Below are positions 33,585-42,641 of a DNA stretch of 64,000 bases, piece after piece; position 1 is the first letter of the stretch, and each line of letters starts with the position of its first letter. Where the stretch lies: positions 6,140 to 70,139 of the forward strand of contig DASUKQ010000165.1 in assembly GCA_036278635.1 (NCBI GenBank), in the 5' to 3' direction. The DNA is from 66-474 sp036278635 (GTDB taxonomy: Bacteria > Pseudomonadota > Gammaproteobacteria > Xanthomonadales > Rhodanobacteraceae). Made by a program: the position numbers and the translations under genes. The notes beneath the pieces were generated by a model. That model saw only the letters and a program-made list of their open reading frames with translations. It was not told where the DNA came from and did not search any database.

Positions 33585-35093
33585 ATGAGCCTCGCCGTCG
33601 CACTGACCCGCGCTTCCGAAGGCGTGGTCGCGCCGCTGGTGACGGTGGAAGTGCATCTGTCCGGCGGCCTGCCCGGCACTTCGATCGTCGGCCTGCCGGA
33701 AGCCGCCGTGCGCGAGGCGCGCGATCGCGTACGGGTCGCAATCCAGAATACGCGATTCGAGTATCCCAACCGGCGCGTCACGGTGAACCTCGCGCCGGCC
33801 GAACTGCCCAAGGATGGCGGGCGCTTCGACCTCGCGATCGCGCTCGGCATCCTCGCGGCCGGCGGGCAGGTGCCGCGCGAGGCATTGAAGGGTTGCGAGT
33901 TCCTCGGCGAGCTGGCGCTGTCCGGCGAACTGCGCCCGGTACCGGGTGTGTTGCCCGCCCTGTTGCGCGCGCGCCACGGCAAACGTTGCGTGATCGTTCC
34001 CGCCGGGAATGCGCACGAAGCCTCGCTGCTCGCCGACGTGGACGTGCGGGTCGCCCGCACGCTGGCCGATGTCTGCGCGCACCTGCGTGGCGTCGACGCC
34101 CTGCCTGCACCCACCACCGACAAGCCCGACAGCGCTGTCGCCTATCCCGATCTCGCCGACGTGCGCGGGCAACGCCAGGCGCGACGCGCGCTCGAAATCG
34201 CCGCCGTGGGAGGGCATCACCTCTTGATGGTGGGCCCGCCCGGCACCGGCAAGTCGATGCTGGCGGCGCGTCTGCCGGGCATCCTGCCACCCATGACCGA
34301 AGCCGAAGCCATCGAGGCGTGCGCGGTGCGGTCGGTCGCGGGCGTGCCGGTCGACGCCATCGGCTGGCGGCAACGGCCTTATCGCGCGCCGCACCACACC
34401 GCCTCGGGTGTCGCACTGGTTGGCGGCGGCTCGCACCCGCGCCCCGGCGAGATCTCGCTCGCCCACAACGGCGTGCTGTTCCTCGACGAGCTGCCCGAAT
34501 TCGACCGACGCGTACTCGAGGTGCTGCGCGAACCGCTGGAATCGGGCCGCATCGTGATTTCGCGCGCGGCGCACCAGGCCGAATTCCCCGCGCGCTTTCA
34601 ACTGGTAGCGGCGATGAACCCCTGCCCCTGCGGCTACGCCGGCGACCCCGATGGCCGCTGCCGTTGCACGCCGGATCAGATCGCGCGTTATCGCGGGCGG
34701 ATTTCCGGACCCCTGCTGGACCGGATCGACATCATGGTCGACGTGCCGCGCATGTCGCTGGTCGAACTGGACGTCGCGCGAAATCCACACGATGAGGATT
34801 CCGCGGCGGTGCACGCTCGCGTCACCGTCGCGCACGAGCGTGCCCTGCAGCGGGCCGGCAAACCCAATGCGGCGCTGGGCACCCGCGAACTCGAGCGCGA
34901 TTGCGCACTGGGTGACGCCGAGCGCGTGCTGCTGCAACGCGCGATGGACAAACTGGGCATGTCCGCGCGTGCCTGGCACCGCGTGCTGCGTGTGGCACGC
35001 ACCATCGCCGATCTCGCCGGCGACGAGCACATCGCACGCGAACACCTCGCTGAAGCGGTGCAGTACCGCCGCTGCACTCGCGACACGGCCTAG
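33585..35093 (+). CDS. comM: ComM/YifB-family AAA+ Mg-chelatase-like helicase
   Basis: A 502-residue protein with the Lon-protease-like N-terminal domain (GLPGTSIVGLPEAAVREARD), an AAA+ Mg-chelatase core (Walker A GPPGTGKSM, Walker B FLDELPEF, sensor MNPCPCGYAGDP with Zn-type cysteines) and a C-terminal domain (ARAWHRVLRVARTIADLAG). ComM is a hexameric helicase promoting branch migration during natural transformation. The ATG at 33585 (MSLAVALTRASEG) is the family start. It has almost no leader free of the repeat element E. Confidence 0.95.
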   Translation: MSLAVALTRASEGVVAPLVTVEVHLSGGLPGTSIVGLPEAAVREARDRVRVAIQNTRFEYPNRRVTVNLAPAELPKDGGRFDLAIALGILAAGGQVPREALKGCEFLGELALSGELRPVPGVLPALLRARHGKRCVIVPAGNAHEASLLADVDVRVARTLADVCAHLRGVDALPAPTTDKPDSAVAYPDLADVRGQRQARRALEIAAVGGHHLLMVGPPGTGKSMLAARLPGILPPMTEAEAIEACAVRSVAGVPVDAIGWRQRPYRAPHHTASGVALVGGGSHPRPGEISLAHNGVLFLDELPEFDRRVLEVLREPLESGRIVISRAAHQAEFPARFQLVAAMNPCPCGYAGDPDGRCRCTPDQIARYRGRISGPLLDRIDIMVDVPRMSLVELDVARNPHDEDSAAVHARVTVAHERALQRAGKPNAALGTRELERDCALGDAERVLLQRAMDKLGMSARAWHRVLRVARTIADLAGDEHIAREHLAEAVQYRRCTRDTA

Positions 35094-35098
35094 AGTCG

Positions 35099-35248
35099 CT
35101 GGGTCCCGGCTTGCGCCGGGATGACGGCAATTTGACCGCTCGTACGTGATGACACGATTTTACGAATCGTGCAGGGATGAAAGAGCTTCGCGAGCTTGCC
35201 GCGGAACGACATAAACACTTCGTCATCCCGGCGCAAGCCGGGACCCAG
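35099..35248. repeat. Perfect inverted pair of CGTCATCCCGG hairpins, left of the GIY-YIG gene
   Basis: The 28-base arm at 35099-35126 (CTGGGTCCCGGCTTGCGCCG, continuing GGATGACG) is the exact reverse complement of the arm at 35221-35248, with 94 bases between. Each arm also has an internal CCCGGC-GCAA-GCCGGG hairpin. The right arm ends 24 bases before the GIY-YIG ATG. Confidence 0.9.
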
Positions 35249-35272
35249 TGTCTTCATTCGGGAATCGTTCCC

Positions 35273-35560
35273 ATGCAACCCTGCGCCTACATGCTCGCCA
35301 GTCGCCGCAACGGCACGCTGTACGTCGGAGTAACGTCCGATCTGCTCAAACGCGTGCACGAGCACAAGAGCGGCGCCATCAGCGGATTCACGCGCCGCTA
35401 CCACGTCCATCAACTGGTCTGGTTTGAAGAACACGCGACCATGGAATCCGCAATTGCACGCGAGAAGGCCATCAAGGAATGGAAACGCAAGTGGAAGCTC
35501 GAATTGATCGAAAAGCAAAACCCGTACTGGCACGATCTGTACGGCGCGCTGTTTGATTGA
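35273..35560 (+). CDS. GIY-YIG domain nuclease-like protein (YhbQ/COG2827 type)
   Basis: A 95-residue single-domain protein. The GIY-YIG pair appears as AYML...LYVGV. The conserved Arg/His region is LLKRVHEHKSG. The C-terminal signature AIAREKAIKEWKRKWKLELI and NPYWHDLY is typical of the small stand-alone COG2827 family. These are presumed DNA endonucleases; their substrates are mostly unknown. The ATG at 35273 is the family start; the upstream in-frame residues (VIPAQAGTQ type) are only a translated repeat. Inverted repeat pairs lie on both sides (35099-35248 and 35599-35741), an unusual mobile-element-like setting. Confidence 0.85.
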   Translation: MQPCAYMLASRRNGTLYVGVTSDLLKRVHEHKSGAISGFTRRYHVHQLVWFEEHATMESAIAREKAIKEWKRKWKLELIEKQNPYWHDLYGALFD

Positions 35561-35598
35561 GGCCTCGCTCAATCTTCCAGACGCAGAGGGGGAAGTCA

Positions 35599-35741
35599 CT
35601 GGCTTCCGGATCGCGACTGCGTCGCGTCCGGAATGACGACAATTCGGCAATTGACGCAAACCTTGCGGTCCGACTTTGTGCGCGGGCAATAAGGCACTCG
35701 TCACTCCGGGCGTCGCAAAGCGACGATCCGGAACCCAGCAG
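35599..35741. repeat. Inverted pair of diverged CGTCAT-CCGG hairpins, right of the GIY-YIG gene
   Basis: The left arm CTGGCTTCCGGATCGCGACT...GGAATGACG (35599-35638) and the right arm CGTCACTCCGGGCGTCGCAA...GGAACCCAGCAG (35699-35741) are in opposite orientation. They share outer ends (CGTCA-TCCGG, CCGGAAC-CAG) with the left-hand pair but have longer inner stems. Confidence 0.75.
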
Positions 35742-35780
35742 CCCTGGATTTGGAAAGAACCGGGGCAATGCAGAAAGAGG

Positions 35781-36965
35781 TCAAGCGTCAGCCCACACCT
35801 TGTGCGCGGGATCGAACTCGACAGTGACGCGCTCTTTGGCACGCGCGCCGAAACCGCACACGCACAACGGGCCTTCGGCCATCGGCTCAAGGCCGAACGC
35901 CTGCTCGATCTCGACCTCGTTGATCGCGGCGGTGATGAAGGCGCCGAGGTTCATCTCGGTGGCGGTGAGGTAGAGGTTCTGCGAGATGTGGCCCATCTCC
36001 AGCAGGATCGCGCGGTAGATCTTGGGATGGTTGCGGTACTTCCACATCGAACGTGCGAAGCGCGCGGCCATCACCAGCAGCACCGGCGCATCGGCAAAAT
36101 AGTCCTGGCCTGCCACCGCCGTCATCGCGAACGCGCGCGCATCGTCGGGCGACAGCGCGCGCAACAAATCCAGTGCGTGCGCTTCGACGGTGTAGTGGTA
36201 CAGCCCCGGCGCCAGGCCTTCCGCCAGCTGCACGACCAGATACGCCTCGGTGGGATGCAGCCCGCCACCGGAGGGATGGTTCTTCTTGAGCGCGACCGCG
36301 CCGGGTGCAAGTTCTTCCATTCCGCGCACGCCGAACACGCGTTTCAGCAGGGCCGACAACTGCGCCGCGGAGACCGATTGCGCCAGATCGAAATTGCGGC
36401 AGGTCGCGCGGCGTTCCAGCAGATCATCCAGCGGGGTGCGTGCAGGTTCGTCCAGCGCCACGCGCGCAACAGCGTCCGCACGCCGGTGGAAATGCGGCGG
36501 CGGCGGGCCGAACGCCGCGACCATGTCGTCCACCGATTGCGGGCGCGATTCGCGCTGCGTTGCGGTGCTGTCGTCGTGCGACCAGCGCGAGAAGGCGTGC
36601 ATCACGGCGCAATCGTCCTGCCAAGCCGCCTCGCGCAGCTGTCGATCGCGTCGTGTGCGCGGGGAGTCGTCTTCTTCAGCCAGCAGCAGCCCGTTCGCCA
36701 GCAGGCGATTGATGGCGGTTTCGCCCCACGCGCCACAGGCCTTCTCCCGCCGCACCCAATCGTCGGCGCTGACATGAACCAGGACCTGCATCTCCGCGTC
36801 ATCTATTTCGACCGGATGATCAAGATGCGCCGCAAGAACTTCGACCACGACTTCGCGACCAACCGCTTCATCCCCAGCAAGCAACGCGGAGAAATCAACC
36901 GTCGCGTGTTCCGTCGTTCGAAACCGCAGCGACTGACAGCGACGCAGCCTTGAACCATTCTCCAC
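35781..36965 (-). CDS. SagB-type flavin dehydrogenase, putative peptide maturation dehydrogenase
   Basis: A protein of about 394 residues with a variable N-terminal half (RLRRCQSLRFRTTEHATVDF, DDWVRREKACGAWGETAINR) and a C-terminal nitroreductase-fold FMN domain: RRATCRNFD, HPSGGGLHPTEAYLVVQ, LEMGHISQNLYLTATEMNLG and GLEPMAEGPL. This is the SagB-like group that oxidises azolines in thiazole/oxazole peptides; the variant here matches what I recall as a family annotated putative peptide maturation dehydrogenase. The GTG at 36965 (CAGGGG upstream) was chosen. ATGs at 37043 and 37028 would leave only 22-37 bases to the divergent peptide gene. It is divergent from the candidate precursor peptide. 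Confidence 0.85.
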   Translation of the reverse strand: MENGSRLRRCQSLRFRTTEHATVDFSALLAGDEAVGREVVVEVLAAHLDHPVEIDDAEMQVLVHVSADDWVRREKACGAWGETAINRLLANGLLLAEEDDSPRTRRDRQLREAAWQDDCAVMHAFSRWSHDDSTATQRESRPQSVDDMVAAFGPPPPHFHRRADAVARVALDEPARTPLDDLLERRATCRNFDLAQSVSAAQLSALLKRVFGVRGMEELAPGAVALKKNHPSGGGLHPTEAYLVVQLAEGLAPGLYHYTVEAHALDLLRALSPDDARAFAMTAVAGQDYFADAPVLLVMAARFARSMWKYRNHPKIYRAILLEMGHISQNLYLTATEMNLGAFITAAINEVEIEQAFGLEPMAEGPLCVCGFGARAKERVTVEFDPAHKVWADA

Positions 36966-37065
36966 CGGTAACCCCTGTCCAGTTGCAAGGTTCGGATATG
37001 CTAGCCGCGCCGCAAGCGCAGTACGCATTGTTCGCGGCACCATTCACACCCAAAGGGGCATCGAC

Positions 37066-37323
37066 ATGATCAAGGGCAAAGTCTCCAGCGAAACCGTCGG
37101 CAGGATCCTCGATCGCCTGTCGCAGGATCACGACTTTCGGGAGCACTTCATCGGCGATCCGGCTGGCGCGCTCAAGCCGTTCGGCATCGAGGTTGACGCC
37201 AGCAAGGTTCCCGCCGTGCGACGATTGCCCTCGAAGGATGAGATTGCGAAGGTCCGGGACAAGGCGAAAGGGATTGACGACCCCATCACGAAAGTTGGGC
37301 TTGCCGTTTTCCTGTTGAAGTAG
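37066..37323 (+). CDS. NHLP/Nif11-leader-like candidate RiPP precursor peptide
   Basis: An 85-residue peptide with AAAGGGGC 6 bases before the ATG. Residues ~1-50 look like a nitrile-hydratase-alpha/Nif11-type leader: ILDRLSQDHDFREHFI followed by DPAGALKPFGIEVD. The remainder is PAVRRLPSKDEIAKVRDKAK and a short hydrophobic tail (DDPITKVGLAVFLLK). There is no Cys, no GG cleavage site, and only one Thr and no Ser after residue ~60. Context supports a modified peptide: a SagB-type dehydrogenase is divergent on one side and a cyclase-TPR protein convergent on the other. It may instead be a small regulatory or carrier protein. Confidence 0.7.
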   Translation: MIKGKVSSETVGRILDRLSQDHDFREHFIGDPAGALKPFGIEVDASKVPAVRRLPSKDEIAKVRDKAKGIDDPITKVGLAVFLLK

Positions 37324-37347
37324 GGCCCATCCAGTGCAAACGGCGCA

Positions 37348-39888
37348 TCAATGGACGCTCGACGTCTCTTGATGCGCCGTGGCTTCCAACGACTGAAGCG
37401 CCAGCAAGTTGGGGATCAGTGCCGGTTCGTTTTCCAATTCCGCGATGGCTTGCCCGCGATGCGCCTCCAACCATTTTGCCTGTTGACGCGCGCCGTCCGC
37501 ATCCTTGTCGGCCTCGTAGGCCAACATCAAGGCAACGTGGGTCTGGAAGTATTCGTGCCCGTCAACCAGCTTGGCAAGGCACGCGATTCGATCCTTGAGC
37601 GCGCTGATGTACTGCGTTTCGCAATCCGCGGTGTTCCACAGCGCGGCGCGGTCGTAATAACCATGATTCAACGCCAGCTCGCGTGAGCTGTCCAGCGCCT
37701 TGCGCGCCAGCGCAGGCTGATCGTTGCGTACCGCCAGCATGGCTGCCAGAGCCAGGTGGATCGCGGCACTGCCATCGACGGCCGGGCCAGTCTGCGCGAT
37801 GCGTGTCGACTCGTCATTCACTATGTGCGTCAATTCCAACTTGGCGTCAGTTGTGCCTGTTGAGAAATCCAATGCCGCACGTGCCAGCGCGATCCGCGCA
37901 CGCTGCGGTTTTGCAGTGGCCGGCGCCATGGCTTCGGCCTTGTCAAGCAACCCGCGCGCATCTGCATCCCTGCCCTGTTCGACCGCGACGGCCGCAAGAC
38001 GCACCAGCTTCGCCGCCTCGATCGACGGAGGAATTCGTTTCGGCGCTGCATCAAGACGCGCCAGCACCGCTTTGTAGTCCCGCAGCGCGAGATCAAGGCC
38101 CACATCCTCGTAATGCGGGGCAAGCATTCCGAGCTTGCGGCCCTGCTCAAGATAGCCTCGCGCCATCTTGTAATCATTGCGCTCCATTTCGATCATCGCC
38201 AGCGAATACCAACTGAGGCCTCGCAGCGGATTGCGCGAGTGCGCAACTGCAAGGAAATGCGGAATCGCTTCCGAAAGTCTGTGCTCGTACCACCAAAACC
38301 CCAAGCCCACATTCTGCTGGGCGCCACTGTCGTCAGGATAGAGCTGTGTCAAAGCCTGCCAGTTGGATATCCATTTGTTGGCATCCGCGTACTGGCCGAT
38401 CGTGGCATCCACGGTCAAGCGTTCGCGCGTGCTCAGGCGGTCGCGATTGGCTTCGGCCTTTTGGAGGCTTGCGTACGAAGCCGCGGGGTCATTCAGGAAT
38501 GCGTTTTGCAGGGTTGCCACACGTGCCCAAGCCATCGCGAAATCAGGATCGATGGTGGTCGCCTGCCGCAGCAATGCCAAAGCTTCATTGATTTTGCCTT
38601 GTCCATACGCTGATTCGGCTTCTGCAAAGGCCCGCAACGCGTCGATATTGCTGGTCGTGATCTGCTGCAGTGGCATCGAGGTCTTCTGGATCGACGCCAA
38701 CGATTCGCCCAGCCGCGAGCGCAGCTTGCCGAGCAACTTGTCGGTGGCCGGCAGGATCTGTTGCTCACCATCGGCCTGGGTGGAATCGCTGTACACGGTG
38801 ACGCCGGTGTGCGGATCGATCACCTCGGCACTGATCTGGATGCGCCCGCCGACCTGCGCGAGACTGGGCAGGATCAAAGCGCGCGCGCCTTCGCGCATCG
38901 CGACGTCCGCGCCGATGGTGCGGTTGACCGGCGTGCCGACGGGTTTCTCCATGCGCTTTAGCGCATTGTCCACCTGCATGTCGGGGATCACGTTGACGTA
39001 CTGCGACTGCTCCAGTCCGATCTTGAACGCGGCGTCCAGCGGCGTGCCGAGCTGTTGCTGGTTGGTGTGGTTCTGCACGTTGCCAACCACCACCCAGTCG
39101 CGCGCGGCAAACGCCAGCGTGGGCGGGCTCTGCAGCAGGAACCACGCGGAGACGCCGATGGCGATCGCCAGCATCGCCGCTTCGGCAGCCAGCGTCAGCG
39201 GCCGCCGCCACCATGGCAACACCCGCTTCGCGGTGCGGCCGGATTTCGGCGCGTGGAGCGGCGCGAGACCGACCTCGCCCGCTTCGACGATGGCCAGTGA
39301 TTCGTGCAGGCCCTTGAAGCGGTAGCGTCCGTGGTTCTTCCATTGCACACGTTCGGCGGCGTCGTGGCCCAATTCCCCCTCGGCGCGATGCGCGATGCGG
39401 GCTGCGGCGGAGGACATCAGGATCTGCTGCGGCCGCGCCAGTTGCGCGAGGCGTGCGGCCACGGGCTTGACCAGACCTTCCACCTCGGTGGGCTTGGCGC
39501 CGCGCGCGACGTCTTCGGGTGCGTTTTCCCAGACGACCACGTCGCCCATGTGAATACCAACGCGCGCGCGCACCACGACTCCTTCGGCGGCCGAGAGGTG
39601 CTTCAGGCCGCGTTGGTAATCCAGCGCGAATGCCGCGGCCTGGATGGGGCGCTCGAACATCAGCAGGAAACCATCGGTCTTGTCGATCTCGCGGCCATGG
39701 TGCTGCTCGATGAGCGCACGCGCGAGGCGGTCGTGCTTGCGGATGATGTTGGCGGCGTTCTGGTCGCCCATGCGCTCGACCAGCGCGGTGGAATCGGCGA
39801 TGTCGCACACCACCAGCGTACGCAATTGCGGGGTGGCCATGCGGCCCGGGCCGGGGGTCGTTTCCAGCTGGTGGATTTCGGCGGTCAT
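37348..39888 (-). CDS. Class III nucleotidyl cyclase-TPR protein (putative peptide modification system cyclase)
   Basis: An 846-residue protein. Residues ~20-210 form an adenylate/guanylate cyclase catalytic domain: metal Asp29 (VVCDIADST), second metal Asp72 (KTDGFLLMF) and RARVGIHMGDVVVWE. Where the transition-state Asn is expected (VNxAAR), it has KPVAARL. One transmembrane helix (LAAEAAMLAIAIGVSAWFLL) follows, then a TolB-N-like domain (DWVVVGNVQNHTNQ) and TPR repeats to the end. Architecture and neighbourhood match a family I recall as putative peptide modification system cyclase. The ATG at 39888 has GGAGC upstream. Its 3' end is 24 bases from the convergent peptide gene. Confidence 0.85.
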   Translation of the reverse strand: MTAEIHQLETTPGPGRMATPQLRTLVVCDIADSTALVERMGDQNAANIIRKHDRLARALIEQHHGREIDKTDGFLLMFERPIQAAAFALDYQRGLKHLSAAEGVVVRARVGIHMGDVVVWENAPEDVARGAKPTEVEGLVKPVAARLAQLARPQQILMSSAAARIAHRAEGELGHDAAERVQWKNHGRYRFKGLHESLAIVEAGEVGLAPLHAPKSGRTAKRVLPWWRRPLTLAAEAAMLAIAIGVSAWFLLQSPPTLAFAARDWVVVGNVQNHTNQQQLGTPLDAAFKIGLEQSQYVNVIPDMQVDNALKRMEKPVGTPVNRTIGADVAMREGARALILPSLAQVGGRIQISAEVIDPHTGVTVYSDSTQADGEQQILPATDKLLGKLRSRLGESLASIQKTSMPLQQITTSNIDALRAFAEAESAYGQGKINEALALLRQATTIDPDFAMAWARVATLQNAFLNDPAASYASLQKAEANRDRLSTRERLTVDATIGQYADANKWISNWQALTQLYPDDSGAQQNVGLGFWWYEHRLSEAIPHFLAVAHSRNPLRGLSWYSLAMIEMERNDYKMARGYLEQGRKLGMLAPHYEDVGLDLALRDYKAVLARLDAAPKRIPPSIEAAKLVRLAAVAVEQGRDADARGLLDKAEAMAPATAKPQRARIALARAALDFSTGTTDAKLELTHIVNDESTRIAQTGPAVDGSAAIHLALAAMLAVRNDQPALARKALDSSRELALNHGYYDRAALWNTADCETQYISALKDRIACLAKLVDGHEYFQTHVALMLAYEADKDADGARQQAKWLEAHRGQAIAELENEPALIPNLLALQSLEATAHQETSSVH

Positions 39889-40014
39889 GTTCGCTGCTCC
39901 GTTCGCGCTGAGCGTAGCGAGCACAGCGATCGGCGTCCTTCGACTCCGGCCCCGTCTTTTTCAAAGCCGGGGCCCACGCTCAGGACGAGCGGTTTCTCCA
40001 TCCGCCCGGAAAAA

Positions 40015-41034
40015 TCAACTCATCACGTGCGCGCCGTCACCGCCGGAACCTTTCACGTGGTACAGCGCGCAATCGGCCTCGCTGTACCACACCGACCACT
40101 CGCCATCCTCGCGGCACAGGCCACCGCCGACGCTGACGGACACCGTGAGGTCCGGCGCGGATTGCGGAAAGCGCAACCGGCGCACGCCCTCGGCGATGCG
40201 CAGGGCGCGCTCGGCCAGTTCGCGCTGGTCGTGGACCTGGGTGAGCAGTGCGAACTCGTCGCCACCCAGCCTGCACGGCAGGTCGGTCGCGCCGGCAGCG
40301 TCCTGGATTTCCGCCGCGATCGCGCGCAGCACCTCGTCGCCGGTCAGGTGACCGCTGGTGTCGTTGATCTGCTTGAAATGGTCGATGTCGATCAGCAGCA
40401 ACCCGAAGCGGTGGTGGCGGTCGCGCATCTCGGGCGCTTTCTCGAGCAACTGGTAGAGGCCGCGCCGATTGCTCAACCCCGTCAGGTCGTCGGTACAAAC
40501 CTGGTGGCGCGCCAGTTGCAACTGGTCGCGCGTCTGCCGCAGCGAGTCCAGGGTCTGCATCAGGTCTTCGTTGCGACGCTTGTAATTGGCAATCAACTGC
40601 CTCTCGCTGGCGACCAGATAGGTAAACGAGCGCAACATGAAATGTGCCATCTGCAACGGTTCGCGCCGCAGCAGGTCCTCGAAGGCATCCGGATCGATCA
40701 GGTGCACGACGCTCGGCTCGGCAGCGAGGGCGCTACCGGAACGTGCATGGTTGCCGACGAACAACGCCAGCTCACCGAAGTATTCGTCGGGACCGATCAA
40801 CTTGTCGGGCAGGTCGCCGGCGAATTCGAGCAGCACGCGTCCGGACTCAATCACGAACATGCTGCGCCCGTATTCGCCGCGCCGGAACACGGCGCGACCT
40901 GCGTCCAGTTCCACGCGCCGTCCGGCGCCGGCGAACAACGCCATTTCTTCGGCCGACAGCTGCCGCGGCAGGCGCCCCAGCCTGGGCGCCTCGGGTTCCG
41001 GTTCCGAGAAAACTGCTGAAGCATCACTGGACAC
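40015..41034 (-). CDS. Cyclic-nucleotide-binding GGDEF protein (putative diguanylate cyclase)
   Basis: About 339 residues. The N-terminal cNMP-binding domain (VFRRGEYGRSMFVIESGRV, FGELALFVGNHARSGSA) is followed by a helical linker (RRNEDLMQTLDSLRQTRDQL) and a GGDEF domain with an intact active site (DDLTGLSNRRGL, DIDHFKQIND, LGGDEFALL). The inhibitory-site Arg is absent (GATD in place of RxxD), so product inhibition by c-di-GMP is unlikely. The start is a GTG at 41034 with GGGAGG at good spacing; GTG 41040 is an alternative. It sits 126 bases upstream of the cyclase on the same strand, so a cNMP-to-c-di-GMP relay is conceivable. Confidence 0.85.
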   Translation of the reverse strand: MSSDASAVFSEPEPEAPRLGRLPRQLSAEEMALFAGAGRRVELDAGRAVFRRGEYGRSMFVIESGRVLLEFAGDLPDKLIGPDEYFGELALFVGNHARSGSALAAEPSVVHLIDPDAFEDLLRREPLQMAHFMLRSFTYLVASERQLIANYKRRNEDLMQTLDSLRQTRDQLQLARHQVCTDDLTGLSNRRGLYQLLEKAPEMRDRHHRFGLLLIDIDHFKQINDTSGHLTGDEVLRAIAAEIQDAAGATDLPCRLGGDEFALLTQVHDQRELAERALRIAEGVRRLRFPQSAPDLTVSVSVGGGLCREDGEWSVWYSEADCALYHVKGSGGDGAHVMS

Positions 41035-41284
41035 GACCACCCCCCTCCCGTCCACCGGATCATACCGCAGTGTGGAAGCCACCGCAGGTGAGCGGCTGCG
41101 GCCCGTCCATCGAGCACAACGGTTGTCCGCGGGGTGGTCGGAAACGCTGGTCGACCCGCGCGATACCCGTCTCCCCGGCGAAACCCGCAGGCGCGCGTCT
41201 TGCGGTCGGACATCGCGTCCGGAAGCCCGCGGCGTCGCGGACAGGTCCTTCGCGATTGCGGGATGACGGGTGGATCGGGTCGCG

Positions 41285-42583
<1,299 letters not shown>

Positions 42584-42607
42584 CGGGATTCTCCGTGTAG
42601 AGTGCAA

Positions 42608-42637
42608 CCTGTGGATCCCGGGCTGCGCCGGGACGAC
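42608..42637. repeat. CCCGG hairpin between aceB and aceA
   Basis: TGGATCCCGGGCTGCGCCGG followed by GACGACG, a member of the CGTCATCCCGG family seen near 24950, 25070, 35100 and 35221. It fills most of the 58-base aceB-aceA gap. Confidence 0.65.
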
Positions 42638-42641
42638 GAGT

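Noticed and set aside
35177..35272. N-terminal extension of the GIY-YIG protein containing VIPAQAGTQ
   Set aside because: This peptide is the well-known read-through of the CGTCATCCCGGCGCAAGCCG repeat; the domain starts at 35273.
35561..39888. YcaO, lanthipeptide synthetase, radical SAM or exporter gene beside the SagB-like gene
   Set aside because: Both strands were checked; no frame shows such motifs, so a standard TOMM or lanthipeptide cluster is not supported.
41035..41284. Possible small gene between the GGDEF and aceA genes
   Set aside because: Short frames exist, but none has a ribosome-binding site, recognisable motif or plausible composition; nothing is assigned.
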